Positions 23,422 through 33,123 of a stretch of DNA of 64,000 bases are shown here, one piece after another. Under the pieces are notes generated by a model. That model searched no databases, was not told the origin of the DNA, and saw nothing but the letters and a program-made list of their open reading frames with translations. The stretch is taken from contig NZ_PJJL01000068.1 of assembly GCF_002929505.1 (NCBI RefSeq), positions 62,001 through 126,000 on the forward strand, given 5' to 3'. Made by a program: the position numbers and the translations under genes. The stretch's first letter is position 1. Every line of letters starts with the position of its first letter. The stretch comes from Cryobacterium sp. Y57. Lineage in GTDB: Bacteria > Actinomycetota > Actinomycetes > Actinomycetales > Microbacteriaceae.

Positions 23422-24384
23422 TTAGCGACTGACGGGCTCGTTGCGTCCCAGAGTTGCGAGCTCGCTGCGGCGTGGCATACCCTCCCAGTCCCCTGAAACC
23501 AGGCAGGCGTACGCGCCCACCGTCACGGCGGTGGTCAGCCGGGTGGCCACGTCGCGGCCCAGTAGGTATTCGGCGAGGTAGCCGGCCACGAAACCATCCC
23601 CGGCGCCCACGGTGTCGAGCGCCGCGGTCGGAATGGCCGCCCGCTCGTATTCGCGGCCCTGCACGACCGCGACGGCGCCGCGCTCGCCCAGTTTCACCAC
23701 GGCCTCACCAGCCCCGGCTTCGATCAGCCGATGCGCCAGCAGCAGCGGGGTCGCCGCCTCGCCCACCGCGATGGCCGCCTCGTCGTCGCCGGCGAAGACC
23801 ACGTCGACAAGCGGCAGGATGCGGCGGTACACGGCGCCGGCTTGCTCTGGCGACCAGAGTTTTCCACGAAAATTGAGGTCGAATGACACCGTGACCCTGG
23901 CCTCTCTGGCCACCCGCATCGCCTCAAAAACAGCGTCGGCAGCGGTGTTCGAGAGCGCGGGGGTGATGCCCGTGAGGTGCAGCAGCGACGCCGAGCGAAT
24001 GAGTTCCGGATCGATGTCGCCCGGCGCCAGCCGCGACCCGGCGTTGCCTCGCCGGTAGTACCAGACGCGGGTATCCCGGCTCGTGCGGCGCTCCTTGACC
24101 ATGAGCCCCGTCGGCGCCTCTGAATCGCGGATGCCCACCACCTGCACGCCCTCCGCGCTGATTTCGCGCAACACCATGTCGCCGAGAGAGTCCTCTCCGA
24201 CTCGGCCGATCCAGGTGACCGGCGTACCGAGGCGTTGCAGCGCGATGGCCACGTTACTCTCGGAACCACCAATGCCGAGAGTCATCGCCCGAGAGTGCTG
24301 CAGGGGCCCGAACGAATCGGAGCTCATCAGGGCCATAGTCTCGCCGAAGGTGACGACTGATTGTGCAACGGCTGCGGCGCTCAT
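23422..24384 (-). CDS. kdgK: 2-keto-3-deoxygluconate kinase (PfkB family)
   Basis: Protein of 320 aa. PfkB/ribokinase signatures are present: GGSESNVAIALQRLG near the N-terminus and DTVGAGDGFVAGYL with the catalytic Asp near the C-terminus. It phosphorylates KDG to KDPG using ATP. Its ATG overlaps the stop of the KDPG aldolase gene (4 bp), so kinase and aldolase are coupled, which strongly supports the specific assignment. Third gene of the LacI-eda-kdgK operon. Confidence 0.9.
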   Translation of the reverse strand: MSAAAVAQSVVTFGETMALMSSDSFGPLQHSRAMTLGIGGSESNVAIALQRLGTPVTWIGRVGEDSLGDMVLREISAEGVQVVGIRDSEAPTGLMVKERRTSRDTRVWYYRRGNAGSRLAPGDIDPELIRSASLLHLTGITPALSNTAADAVFEAMRVAREARVTVSFDLNFRGKLWSPEQAGAVYRRILPLVDVVFAGDDEAAIAVGEAATPLLLAHRLIEAGAGEAVVKLGERGAVAVVQGREYERAAIPTAALDTVGAGDGFVAGYLAEYLLGRDVATRLTTAVTVGAYACLVSGDWEGMPRRSELATLGRNEPVSR

Positions 24385-25046
24385 CGCTGCGCCAGGGCAT
24401 CCGCTGCGAGGCCGGTGACCCGCTGCGCCCGCTGGGCGAGTGCCGCGAGCGACCCGCCTTTCAACGCGTCGCCCACGAGCGGACCGCCGAGGCTCACGGC
24501 GAGGGCGCCAGCGTTTAGCCAGCGCGGAACGTCATCGAGGCCGATTCCGCCGGAGGGTACGAACTCGAGATCGGGAAACGGCCCGCGCAGGTGCGAGCCA
24601 TACTGCGGCCCCACGGTTTCGGCCGGGAAGATCTTCACGGCCGTGGCACCGGCGGCCCAGGCGCCGAAGAGTTCGGTGGGCGTCAGCCCACCCGGGAACA
24701 CTGGAATACCTTCGCGCACGGCGAGCGCGATCACGTCGAGGTTCACTATCGGCGTCACGAGATAGTGGGCCCCGGCCGCGAGGGCAAATTCGGCCTGCCC
24801 GACGGTCACGATGGTGCCGATCCCCACTTCCACGTCGTTACCCAAGCGCTTGACCAGGGCCGGCAGGTGCTCGAAGGTGCCGGGCGTGCTGAGCGTGAGT
24901 TCGATTGAACGCACGCCGTTCTCGGCGAGTACGTCCACCACAGGGTCGTAGTCAGACGCGGCGCTGGCGCGTAAAACGGCGATGATCGCGTGCTGGCGTA
25001 GCCGAGCGGATGCCGGCACGCGGGTCGATGAGGGGGCGGGGATCAC
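24381..25046 (-). CDS. eda: KDPG / 4-hydroxy-2-oxoglutarate aldolase
   Basis: Protein of 221 aa, class-I aldolase splitting 2-keto-3-deoxy-6-phosphogluconate into pyruvate and glyceraldehyde-3-phosphate. The Schiff-base lysine is K138 in GATAVKIFPAE and the catalytic glutamate is E49 in SIELTLST; the phosphate-binding region is FVPSGGIGLDD. It starts with GTG overlapping the stop of the LacI gene (GTGA) and ends in the kdgK start. It is the last step of the uronate pathway encoded in this region. Confidence 0.92.
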   Translation of the reverse strand: MIPAPSSTRVPASARLRQHAIIAVLRASAASDYDPVVDVLAENGVRSIELTLSTPGTFEHLPALVKRLGNDVEVGIGTIVTVGQAEFALAAGAHYLVTPIVNLDVIALAVREGIPVFPGGLTPTELFGAWAAGATAVKIFPAETVGPQYGSHLRGPFPDLEFVPSGGIGLDDVPRWLNAGALAVSLGGPLVGDALKGGSLAALAQRAQRVTGLAADALAQR

Positions 25047-26071
25047 GATGGCTCCGGAGTCTTTTCTTCACGAGGGTTGAGATCGACGGCGGCTCTCGCC
25101 GTCGACCGACGCACAATGAGGCGGGTGGGGACGCTGCCGTTCTGCTTCGATTCGGGATCGAGTACGGCGGCCGCGGCAAGGGCCCCGAGGGCCCGGCTCG
25201 AGCTGTCAACGGTGCTCAGCGCTGGCCAGGCAAGGCCGTCGGGGAGGGAATCATCGCAGCCGATAACGCTGATGCGGCCGGGAACGTCTATTCCGCGGGC
25301 ACGGAGGGCAGCGAGCACTCCGAGGGCGACCTGGTCGTTGAAAGCGAGCACCGCAGTAGCCTGGTCGAGGTCGAGGTCGGTGCCGGCCGCGAGTCCAGCG
25401 GTGAAGTCTGGCCGTTCGATGCCGACGATGGTCAGGTTCAGCCCGAGCTCGCCGCAGACCCGGGTGAGGACGGCCCGTTTCTGACGCGCCGACCAGGACC
25501 GGGCGGGGCCGTCGAGGTAGGTGAGTCGGCGGTGGCCGAGTTTGTACAGGTGGGTCACGGCCGCCGTGAAGCCGGCGTCCACGTCAATGACCATCTGACT
25601 CAGCCTCGGCGGCATAGCCATGTCGTCGCCGAGCCGCCGGTTGGCGAGCACGATGGGCAGCCGGCCGGCCGCAGCCACGATCTGTTCGTCGGTCAGTCTG
25701 CTGGAGGTGAGCACGAGGCGGTCGACCTGGGTGGACATCTGGCGCACCAGGGCGTACTCGCGATCGGGGTCTTCGTGGGAGTCGCCGATCACAATGCCCA
25801 GGTCGTGCGCGCCGACCAGCGACTCGACTTCGGCCAGGAACGAAGTATAGAAGGGGTTGGTGATGTCGGGAAAGATCAGGCCGATGTTGCCGGTCGTGCC
25901 GGTCACGAGGCCGCGCGCCAGGCGGCTCGGGGTGTAGTCCAGTGCAGCGGCTACTCGTAAAACGCGGTCTTTGGTCGCAGGCACCACGGCATCGGATCCG
26001 CTCAGCGCTCGAGACGCGGTGGCGATCGACACCCCGGCAGCCTCTGCAACCTGTCGAATGGTTGTCGCCAC
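25043..26071 (-). CDS. LacI-family regulator of the KDG/altronate genes
   Basis: Protein of 342 aa: helix-turn-helix TTIRQVAEAAGVSIATASRALSGSDAVV with hinge SRLARGLVTGTTGNIGLIFPDITNPFYTSFLAEVE, then the sensor domain ending SVIGCDDSLPDGLAWPALSTVDSS. A much longer open frame reaches 26503, but the GTG at 26071 gives the true LacI N-terminus. It is the first gene of an operon with eda and kdgK (4-bp overlaps), and is divergent from uxaA. The inverted repeat at 26101-26126 between them is the obvious operator. Expected inducer: a uronate-pathway intermediate such as KDG. Confidence 0.9.
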   Translation of the reverse strand: MATTIRQVAEAAGVSIATASRALSGSDAVVPATKDRVLRVAAALDYTPSRLARGLVTGTTGNIGLIFPDITNPFYTSFLAEVESLVGAHDLGIVIGDSHEDPDREYALVRQMSTQVDRLVLTSSRLTDEQIVAAAGRLPIVLANRRLGDDMAMPPRLSQMVIDVDAGFTAAVTHLYKLGHRRLTYLDGPARSWSARQKRAVLTRVCGELGLNLTIVGIERPDFTAGLAAGTDLDLDQATAVLAFNDQVALGVLAALRARGIDVPGRISVIGCDDSLPDGLAWPALSTVDSSSRALGALAAAAVLDPESKQNGSVPTRLIVRRSTARAAVDLNPREEKTPEPS

Positions 26072-26100
26072 TTGACCCGCCTGTCGGAAAGAATGATACT

Positions 26101-26126
26101 GGTGAATGAAATCGTTTACATTCACC
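26101..26126. promoter_or_regulatory. LacI-type operator between the eda-kdgK regulator gene and uxaA
   Basis: Inverted repeat with 8-bp perfect arms GGTGAATG and CATTCACC around a 10-bp spacer (AAATCGTTTA) that has the central CG typical of LacI operators. It is 30 bp before the LacI start and 28 bp before the uxaA start, so it could repress both. Confidence 0.7.
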
Positions 26127-26153
26127 TTATAGCAGCCACAAGGATCCCGCCAG

Positions 26154-27701
26154 ATGCCCACCAGAGTCTTGCTCCGCGACGTTGCCCTGCACCTGAACGA
26201 CCGGGACGAGGTGGCCATCGCCCTGCATCCGCTACCCGCCGGCACCGTGATAGATCTCGGCCGGAGCGGCGCTGAGCTCATCCTCCCTGCCGACATCTCG
26301 CGCAGCCACAAGTTCGCCCTGGTCGCTATCGCCACGGGCGCGCAGGTGCACAAATACGGGCAGTCCATCGGCCGCGCGACCACGATGATCGCTGCCGGCG
26401 AGCACGTGCACAGCCACAACCTTGGCATGGACGACACCGGGCGCACCCACGAGTTCGGCACCAGCCGCACCGACCTCGCGGTGCCGAGCGAGCCGATGCC
26501 CACGTTCCTCGGCTACCCGCGCGCCGACGGTCGGGTCGGCACCCGCAATTATGTGGGCATTCTCACCTCGGTGAACTGCTCGGCCACGGCCGCGAACCTC
26601 ATCGCCGAGGCCTTTCGCGGCTTCGCCCTCGACGAGTTCGAGAACGTTGACGGCGTGATGGCTCTCACACACCAGAGCGGATGCGGCCTGGTCCCCACCA
26701 GCGAGGGTGGCCAGGTTCTGCTTCGCACCCTCCGCGGTTATGCGGCCCACCCCAACTTTGGTGGCCTGCTGGTGGTGGGACTCGGCTGCGAAATGGTTCC
26801 GGTTGAGTCCCTCGTCGAGGGCTACGACCTGCCGAGTGACACCCTGGTGTCCACCATGAACATTCAGAGCGAGGGCGGCGTGCGGGCCACCGTCAAGGAA
26901 GGGATTGCCCGCATCCGGGCCATGCTGCCCGAACTGAACCAGCGCAGCAGGGTTCCGGTTCCGGTGTCAGAACTGGTTCTCGGCCTGAACTGCGGCGGTT
27001 CAGACGGTTTCTCCGGCATTACCGCAAACCCGGCTCTCGGAGTGGCGTCCGACCTCCTCGTGGCCTATGGGGCGACATCCGTTTTGGCCGAGACTCCAGA
27101 GGTGTTCGGCGCAGAGCACCTGCTCACGAGCCGCGCGGTCTCGCCCGTGGTGGGGCAGCGGCTGCTCGACCGCATCGAGTGGTGGCAGGGCTACGCGAAG
27201 CAGGGTGGGGGCAGCCTCGACAACAATCCCTCCCCTGGAAACAAGGCTGGCGGGCTGACGACCATTTTGGAGAAGTCTCTCGGAGCCGTGGCCAAGGCCG
27301 GGCAAGCCGACCTGTCTGCCGTGTATGAGTACGCCGAGCGCATCACCGAACGCGGCCTCGTCTTCATGGACACCCCCGGCTACGATCCGGTTTCGGTGAC
27401 CGGCATCATCGCCGGTGGCGCCACGGTCGTGTGCTTCACCACCGGCCGAGGCTCGGTGTTCGGCTCCAAGCCCACACCCTCGATCAAGCTCGCCACCAAC
27501 TCGGACACATTCAACCGGATGCCCGATGACATGGACCTCAACGCGGGCCGCATCGTCGACGGCACGGCCACCCTCGCCGAAGTCGGGGCCGAGATCTTCG
27601 ACCTCATCATCCGAGTGGCGTCGGGCGAACAGACCGTGAGCGAAGAACTCGGCGTTGGCCAGGAGGAGTTCATCCCCTGGCAATTCGGCACCGTCACCTG
27701 A
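26154..27701 (+). CDS. uxaA: Altronate dehydratase (UxaA family)
   Basis: Protein of 515 aa. The N-terminal ~95 residues are the SAF domain (VAIALHPLPAGTVI ... DISRSHKFALVAIATGAQVHKYGQSIG). The large dehydratase domain has GYPRADGRVGTRNYVGILTSVNCSATAANLI, HQSGCGLVPTSEGG, VVGLGCEMV, LGLNCGGSDGFSGITANPALG and DTPGYDPVSVTGIIAGGATVVCFTTGRGSVFG. It dehydrates altronate to KDG, the galacturonate branch. Galactarate/altronate family members share these motifs, but the kdgK/eda context favours altronate. It is divergently transcribed from the LacI-eda-kdgK operon. Confidence 0.9.
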   Translation: MPTRVLLRDVALHLNDRDEVAIALHPLPAGTVIDLGRSGAELILPADISRSHKFALVAIATGAQVHKYGQSIGRATTMIAAGEHVHSHNLGMDDTGRTHEFGTSRTDLAVPSEPMPTFLGYPRADGRVGTRNYVGILTSVNCSATAANLIAEAFRGFALDEFENVDGVMALTHQSGCGLVPTSEGGQVLLRTLRGYAAHPNFGGLLVVGLGCEMVPVESLVEGYDLPSDTLVSTMNIQSEGGVRATVKEGIARIRAMLPELNQRSRVPVPVSELVLGLNCGGSDGFSGITANPALGVASDLLVAYGATSVLAETPEVFGAEHLLTSRAVSPVVGQRLLDRIEWWQGYAKQGGGSLDNNPSPGNKAGGLTTILEKSLGAVAKAGQADLSAVYEYAERITERGLVFMDTPGYDPVSVTGIIAGGATVVCFTTGRGSVFGSKPTPSIKLATNSDTFNRMPDDMDLNAGRIVDGTATLAEVGAEIFDLIIRVASGEQTVSEELGVGQEEFIPWQFGTVT

Positions 27702-27722
27702 GCGCTTCGGCTGCACCTTCCC

Positions 27723-27820
27723 GGCGCATAACTCCTGCAAATCAAAACAGCCGAGTTGGACTACCGCGTCATTCTGGGGCCGAACTATAGCCGGCCCCAG
27801 ATCTGCAGGAGTTACGCGCC
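27723..27820. repeat. Nested inverted-repeat element, ~98 bp (bidirectional terminator or MITE-like)
   Basis: Outer arms of 17 bp (GGCGCATAACTCCTGCA at 27723-27739 and TGCAGGAGTTACGCGCC at 27804-27820, one mismatch) enclose inner arms TCTGGGGCCG (27773-27782) and CGGCCCCAGA (27792-27801). It fills the gap between convergent uxaA and manD. It could be a repeated palindromic element that serves as a two-way terminator. Confidence 0.7.
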
Positions 27821-27870
27821 AAGGCCGGCGGAGATATCTCGTCCACACTCGGCAAGCGGATACCGTCGGG

Positions 27871-29103
27871 CTACCAGTCGTGCATGGTCCCGTCGCGCTG
27901 CAGCCTGTTCACCGGCAGGTACGCCGGCGTGTAGTCGAAGGTTGCGGCGAGCGCCTCGTCGTACTCGACACCGAGGCCGGGGTTGTCGCCCGGATGCAGC
28001 AGCCCGTTCTCGAAGGTGTAGCTGGTCTGGAACACAGAGAGGGTGTCCTCCGAGTGCTTCATGTACTCCTGGATACCGAAGTTGTGGATCGCGAGGTCCA
28101 GGTGCAGAGCGGCGGCCTGGCCGACCGGCGAGATATCGGTCGGTCCGTGAAATCCAGACTTGATCTGGTAGATCGCCGCGAAGTCGATGATCTTTTTGAG
28201 CGCGCTGATGCCGCCGGTGTGAGTGACGGCGCTGCGCACGTAGTCGATGAGCTGCTCGGTGATCAGGGTCTGATAGTCGAAAACCGTGTTGAAGACCTCG
28301 CCGATGGCCAGAGGCGTCGTGGTCTGCGCGCGCACCCGGCGCAGGCTCTCCTGGTTTTCACCGGGGGTGCAGTCCTCGAGCCAGAACAAGTCGTAGGGCT
28401 CGAGCGATTTACCGAGGATGGCCGCCTCGTTCGGCGTGAGCCGGTGGTGGCCGTCATGCAGCAGCGGCAGGTCGTAGCCGAATTCCTCACGCACGGCCGC
28501 GAAGATCGTCGGGATGTGGCGGAGGTACGCGCGGCTGTCCCACTGCTCTTCGGTAGGAACCGAGGTGCGCTTGGCGGGTTCGTAGTCGTAGCGTTCGCCG
28601 GGCTTCTGGTTCGTGGCCACACCGTAGACCTGACCGAGGCCCGGCACTCCCGTTTGCACGCGGATGGCCTTGAACCCCTGGTCGAGGTGGTTCTGAATGG
28701 AGTTGAACAGCGACGGCAGATCCGATCCGGACGCGTGCCCGTAGGCGAGGGCGCCCGTGCGGGAGGCCCCACCGAGCAGCTGATACACCGGCTGGCCGGT
28801 GACTTTGCCCTTGATATCCCAGAGGGCAACGTCCACTGCGGCGATCGCCGCCATCGTGACGGGACCGCGACGCCAATATGCCCCGCGGTACAGGTACTGC
28901 CAGGTGTCTTCGATCGACTGCGGGTCGCGGCCGATCAGCAGCGGCACGATGTGCTCCTGCAGGTAGGCGACCACCGAAAGCTCACGCCCGTTCAGGGTCG
29001 CGTCGCCGAGGCCCGTCACGCCGTCCGACGTGGTGATCTTCAGAGTGACGAAGTTCCGGCCGGGGCTCGTAACAAAGACTTCTGCATGTTCAATGACGCT
29101 CAT
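27871..29103 (-). CDS. manD: D-mannonate dehydratase-type enolase superfamily protein (ManD/RspA)
   Basis: Protein of 410 aa, length normal for ManD. Signatures are the ManD metal/acid-base regions: [31 protein letters not shown], then [16 protein letters not shown], and [33 protein letters not shown]. The metal ligands D, E and E in HDGHH, WLED and IGE are present. It would dehydrate mannonate to KDG, the glucuronate branch, replacing iron-dependent UxuA. Its ATG overlaps the stop of uxaC (ATGA), one operon. Some superfamily members have low or different activity, for example on gluconate, so the exact substrate is inferred from context. Confidence 0.85.
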   Translation of the reverse strand: MSVIEHAEVFVTSPGRNFVTLKITTSDGVTGLGDATLNGRELSVVAYLQEHIVPLLIGRDPQSIEDTWQYLYRGAYWRRGPVTMAAIAAVDVALWDIKGKVTGQPVYQLLGGASRTGALAYGHASGSDLPSLFNSIQNHLDQGFKAIRVQTGVPGLGQVYGVATNQKPGERYDYEPAKRTSVPTEEQWDSRAYLRHIPTIFAAVREEFGYDLPLLHDGHHRLTPNEAAILGKSLEPYDLFWLEDCTPGENQESLRRVRAQTTTPLAIGEVFNTVFDYQTLITEQLIDYVRSAVTHTGGISALKKIIDFAAIYQIKSGFHGPTDISPVGQAAALHLDLAIHNFGIQEYMKHSEDTLSVFQTSYTFENGLLHPGDNPGLGVEYDEALAATFDYTPAYLPVNRLQRDGTMHDW

Positions 29104-30578
29104 AGCGCGGCTCCTTCTGGGGTTACAGAGGCTGGTGCCATGCCAGCGGATGCGTCGTCGCGGCGCGCGTATGCCGCCAGCGGCAAGGTGTAGGCGAGGT
29201 CGATGGCTGTCTCCGTCGCCTCGTCGAGGGTGAGTCGGTGTTCGGCCACGAGCTTGGATAGGTAGCCGGCGTCGATGCGTCGGGCAAGGTCGTGCCTGGC
29301 CGGAATCGACGCGAACGCACGGGTGTCGTCGACGAAACCGCTCGTGTTGTAAAAGCCAGCGGTCTCGGTGACGAGCTCACGGAACCTCGCCATGCCTCCA
29401 GGCGAATCGAGGAACCACCAGGGCGCACCGAGCCGCACCGAGGGGTAGGCCCCCGCGATCGGGGCAAGTTCCCGCGAATAGACGTTCTCGTCGGTCGTGA
29501 ACAGGATGATGCGAAACCGCGGGTCAAGACCGAAGGCGTTGAGCAGTGGCTGCAGCCCGCGGGTGTAATCCACCTGGCGAGGAATGTCGAATCCATTGTC
29601 CGGTCCGAAGGCGGCAAAGATCTGGTCGGAATGGTCGCGCTGCACTCCCGGGTGCAGCTGCATCACGAGCCCGTCTTCGACCGACATGCGAGCGCTTTCG
29701 AACAGCATGTTGGCTGCGAAGGCTGCGCCGGTGGCCGCATCGACCGGCCCGGTGAGCGCCTGGTCAAAGATGCGCTGGGCATCCGCTGCGGAAAGTGGGG
29801 TGGTATCGGCGGAGAGGTGGCCATGGTCGGTGGCCCGGGCGCCGGCCGCCACGAATGCGAGCCGTCGTTCCTGTACGGCCACCAGGAAACTCGCGTAGTT
29901 CGTTATCTCGGTGCCGTTGCGGGCGGCGAGCGCGCGCACGGAGGCCCGCCATGCTGCGCGATCGGGGTAGAAAATTCCGTCGGGCCGGAAGGTGGGAACG
30001 ACGCGCTCGCCCCAGCCGTCTGCGGCGAGCGCTGCATGGTCGGCCAGGTCGGAATCCGGCGCATCCGTTGTGCTGAGAATCTCGATATTGAAACGGTCAA
30101 AGAGTGAGCGGATGCGCCACGACGGCGTGGCCAGTGCGGCCGACAGCTGGTCGTAAATCGCGTCAGCCGTGGCGGCGGAGGGTTCTTCGGTAATGCCGAA
30201 CACCTCTACCAGCTCGTGTTCCATCCAGTACCGGGTGGGGGTTCCCCGAAACAGCTTCCACGTGGAGCAGAAGCGCCGCCAGACGAGGCGGTGGTCGGTC
30301 TCGTACGGGTCGCCGTTCAGAGGCCGAACGCCGAGATCTTGTTGACGGTAGCCCTGGGACACGAGCATTCGCACGAGGTAGTGGTCTGGAATGATGAACA
30401 GTTCGGCCGGGTCGCCGAAGGCATCGTTGCGCCGGATGGCCCCGGCATCAATGTGCCCGTGCATCGAGACGATCGGCAGTGCGGCGACGCTCCGGTAGAC
30501 CTCACGGGCGATCGAGCGCTGAGTCGGTTCGGCCGGGAGCGCCCGGTCAGGGTGAAGTTTCCATGGCATTTTGGCCAT
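29100..30578 (-). CDS. uxaC: Uronate isomerase
   Basis: Protein of 492 aa, amidohydrolase-superfamily enzyme converting glucuronate to fructuronate and galacturonate to tagaturonate. The metal motif is H40-G-H42 (SMHGHIDA); other family segments are [109 protein letters not shown] and FVDDTRAF. The ATG at 30578 has GAGGAGG at good spacing, whereas the open frame goes up to 30674. First gene of uxaC-manD, divergent from a LacI gene. Confidence 0.95.
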   Translation of the reverse strand: MAKMPWKLHPDRALPAEPTQRSIAREVYRSVAALPIVSMHGHIDAGAIRRNDAFGDPAELFIIPDHYLVRMLVSQGYRQQDLGVRPLNGDPYETDHRLVWRRFCSTWKLFRGTPTRYWMEHELVEVFGITEEPSAATADAIYDQLSAALATPSWRIRSLFDRFNIEILSTTDAPDSDLADHAALAADGWGERVVPTFRPDGIFYPDRAAWRASVRALAARNGTEITNYASFLVAVQERRLAFVAAGARATDHGHLSADTTPLSAADAQRIFDQALTGPVDAATGAAFAANMLFESARMSVEDGLVMQLHPGVQRDHSDQIFAAFGPDNGFDIPRQVDYTRGLQPLLNAFGLDPRFRIILFTTDENVYSRELAPIAGAYPSVRLGAPWWFLDSPGGMARFRELVTETAGFYNTSGFVDDTRAFASIPARHDLARRIDAGYLSKLVAEHRLTLDEATETAIDLAYTLPLAAYARRDDASAGMAPASVTPEGAAL

Positions 30579-30754
30579 TTTCTGCCTCCTCGTTGAAACA
30601 AAATGAATATTGTTGCAGTCGGTCGCGCCTGATGAACGCGTCTTGGCCGGGTCCGCTGAGACCACTATATGCACGTAAGTAGGACTAATGGAACGGTCAT
30701 GGTTGTCAATAATGCAAACTTTCTCCCGTTATAAAACTGAGACTTGACGAAACA

Positions 30755-30770
30755 CTGCAAAGGTTTGCAG
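30755..30770. promoter_or_regulatory. Operator-like palindrome CTGCAAAGGTTTGCAG
   Basis: Arms CTGCAAA and TTTGCAG with a two-base spacer, located between uxaC (minus) and its divergent LacI gene (plus), 54 bp before the latter. A related half-site TGCAAA occurs at 30715. It is most likely the binding site for the LacI protein encoded just downstream. Confidence 0.6.
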
Positions 30771-30823
30771 AATGTATCCACGGTCCACAAACGCTCGGAC
30801 CATTACACAGGGTGGTGCTGAGC

Positions 30824-31873
30824 ATGGTCGTGACTATTCGCGATGTGGCCCGCGCCACCGGCGTATCGATCTCCACGGTCTCGCGGGCGCTGGCCAACCC
30901 TGATCAGGTCGCCGAGGCCACCCGCCTGCACGTGCAGGAGACGGCACGAACCATGGGCTACCGCCCGAACCGCGCCGCCAGGGGGCTCGTCACCGGGCGC
31001 ACGGGCAGCATCGGTCTGGTCGTTCCCGACCTCGAAAACCCGTTTTTCGGCTCGATCTGCAAGGGAGTCCAGGCCCGCGCCCGCGCCGCCGGCTACGCGG
31101 TGTTCATTGCCGACACCGACGAAGATCCGCTCCTCGAAGACGAGGTCGTGCGCGGCCTAGCCAAACAGGTCGACGGCGTCATCCTCTGCTCCCCGCGTGG
31201 CTCTGACGAGGCCGTTAGCCGAGCTGCCGAGGAGAGTGCGCTCATTCTCGTCAATCGAGCCCTTCCCGGAGTCCCTTCGATCACGTTCGACAACGGCGGC
31301 GGAGCCCGCGCTGTGATGCGGCACTTCATGGCGCTCGGTCACCGCAGGATCGCCTACGCGGCAGGCCCAATCACCTCGTGGTCCAACCAGGAACGCGACC
31401 TAGCGCTACGCGAATTCGCCGAACAGTCCAACGATATCGAGTTGATCGAACTGGGCAATTTTTCGCCGGTGTTCTCCGGCGGAACCCAGGCGGCGGACCT
31501 CGCCCTCGCGAGCGGCGCCACGGCTATCGTGGCCTACAACGATCTGATCGCTGCCGGGCTCGTCGATCGACTGCGACACCGCGGCATCACCGTGCCGGCC
31601 GATATCAGTGTCACCGGATTCGATAACGTGCCAATGTCCACCCTGGTCTGGCCCAACCTCACGACCGTTGATCTTCCCCGGATTCAGATGGGGCGCGCGA
31701 GCGTCGACGCGCTCCTCGACAGAGTTCTGGGCCGTTCAACGGGTCCACGCCCCAACCTCGAGATTCCGGTCGAACTCGTCGTGCGACAGTCCACCGGCGT
31801 CGTGCCTGCCATCCCGGCGTCATCCACTCAATCAGCAGCGACCCCCTCTTCCAAACGCAGTCGTTTGGTTTGA
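30824..31873 (+). CDS. LacI-family regulator of the uronate uptake and catabolism genes
   Basis: Protein of 349 aa: VTIRDVARATGVSISTVSRALANPDQVAEATRLHVQETARTMGYRPNRAARGLVTGRTGSIGLVVPDLENPFF (shown in parts: helix-turn-helix, hinge, start of sensor), ending with SVTGFDNVPMSTLVWPNLTTVDLP. ATG at 30824 is preferred; a GTG four codons earlier is possible. The gene precedes the ABC importer and reductase on the same strand by 20 bp and is divergent from uxaC-manD, so it probably controls both. It is similar in style to the LacI at 25043. Confidence 0.9.
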   Translation: MVVTIRDVARATGVSISTVSRALANPDQVAEATRLHVQETARTMGYRPNRAARGLVTGRTGSIGLVVPDLENPFFGSICKGVQARARAAGYAVFIADTDEDPLLEDEVVRGLAKQVDGVILCSPRGSDEAVSRAAEESALILVNRALPGVPSITFDNGGGARAVMRHFMALGHRRIAYAAGPITSWSNQERDLALREFAEQSNDIELIELGNFSPVFSGGTQAADLALASGATAIVAYNDLIAAGLVDRLRHRGITVPADISVTGFDNVPMSTLVWPNLTTVDLPRIQMGRASVDALLDRVLGRSTGPRPNLEIPVELVVRQSTGVVPAIPASSTQSAATPSSKRSRLV

Positions 31874-31893
31874 ACAGAAGGAATGAAATCGAT

Positions 31894-33120
31894 ATGAGAG
31901 CTTTCACCCGCACCTATGTCACAGCGGCAGTCGCCGTGGCAGCCCTCGTTCTCACGGGGTGTACCGCACCGAACTCCGGCGCAGCACCGGCCACACCGGT
32001 GGCCAACGCCGCCGATGTGCCCGATAAGCCATCCGCCCCCGTGACGTTGAACATTCTCGACGTGGCGGGCAACCAGAAGCTCACCGGTCCCATGGTCGAC
32101 GCCTTCGTGGCGGCGAACCCCGACGTGATCTCCGCGGTTACCTGGGAGAGCGCCGGCGCGCCGGACCTCGTGGGTTCCATCAAGCCGCAGGTCGACAGTG
32201 GAAGCCTGTCCATCGACATGGTCATGACCGGAACCGACGGCCTGTCTGCCGGTATCGGCCAGAACCTCTGGGTTCCGCTTGTCACCGACTATGGCGACCG
32301 GCTGTCGAACCAGGACGGCTACATCGAGCCCGCCGCCAACATGCAGAAGCTCGCCGAAGGCTTTGGCGTCGTCACGACGTACTACCCCTCCGGCCCGCTG
32401 CTGCAGTACGATCCCGCCGTGGTAACCGACGTTCCCAGCACCCCGGAAGAGGTACTCGCCTGGGCGCAGGCCAACCCCGGCAAGTTCGGCTACGCCCGTC
32501 CGGCCAACTCGGGCCCCGGCCGCACCTTCCTGCAGGGCCTGCCGTACATCCTCGGCGACTCCGACCCGACCGATCCCGTGAACGGGTGGGACAAGACCTG
32601 GGCTTATCTGAAGGAACTCGGCCTCACCATCGACAACTACCCCACCGGTACCGGCCAGGTCATCACCAATATGGCCGACGGCACCTGGGCCATGATCCCC
32701 ACCACGACCGGCTGGGACATCGAACCCCGCGCGACGGCCAAAATGCCCGCAAGCATCGAAGCTGCCCCGTTCGACGACTTCACCTGGGTGACGGATGCCC
32801 ACTATGCCGTGGTTCCGAAGGGGCAGACCGCTGACAAGATGTCCGCCATCCTGCTACTGCTGCAGGACATCCTCACGCCCGAGACCAACGCCATGGCGTA
32901 TGACACCGGCTATTTCTACCCCGGCCCGGCCATCGAGGGCGCCACGCTCGACAAGGCGCCCCAGGCTAGCCAGGACGTCATCGCCGAGTTCGGCCGCGAC
33001 TGGTACGACGACCTGATCGAGGAGATGCCCAAGACAACTCCGCTCGAGCCTGCCGCGCTGGTGCAGGCATTTGATATCTGGGACCGCGAAGTCGGTTCGG
33101 GAAAATTTGAGGCGAAGTAG
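31894..33120 (+). CDS. ABC transporter substrate-binding lipoprotein (uronate operon, PotD/AfuA-like)
   Basis: Protein of 408 aa with a lipoprotein signal peptide: basic start, hydrophobic AAVAVAALVLTG and lipobox LTGC (Cys at ~20). The mature part has the type-II binding-protein fold (VTLNILDVAGNQKLTGPMVDAFVAANPDV, LPYILGDSDPTDPVNGWDKTWAYLKEL, DGTWAMIPTTTGWDI). Gene order binding protein-ATPase-permease-permease matches polyamine/ferric type systems, but the neighbours are all uronate enzymes, so an oligo- or monouronate ligand is inferred. ATG at 31894 gives a proper signal peptide. Confidence 0.82.
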   Translation: MRAFTRTYVTAAVAVAALVLTGCTAPNSGAAPATPVANAADVPDKPSAPVTLNILDVAGNQKLTGPMVDAFVAANPDVISAVTWESAGAPDLVGSIKPQVDSGSLSIDMVMTGTDGLSAGIGQNLWVPLVTDYGDRLSNQDGYIEPAANMQKLAEGFGVVTTYYPSGPLLQYDPAVVTDVPSTPEEVLAWAQANPGKFGYARPANSGPGRTFLQGLPYILGDSDPTDPVNGWDKTWAYLKELGLTIDNYPTGTGQVITNMADGTWAMIPTTTGWDIEPRATAKMPASIEAAPFDDFTWVTDAHYAVVPKGQTADKMSAILLLLQDILTPETNAMAYDTGYFYPGPAIEGATLDKAPQASQDVIAEFGRDWYDDLIEEMPKTTPLEPAALVQAFDIWDREVGSGKFEAK

Positions 33121-33123
33121 CTC

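Noticed and set aside
27655-29193. Plus-strand open frame of ~512 codons
   Set aside because: Antisense to manD, a clear enolase-superfamily gene; no family features.
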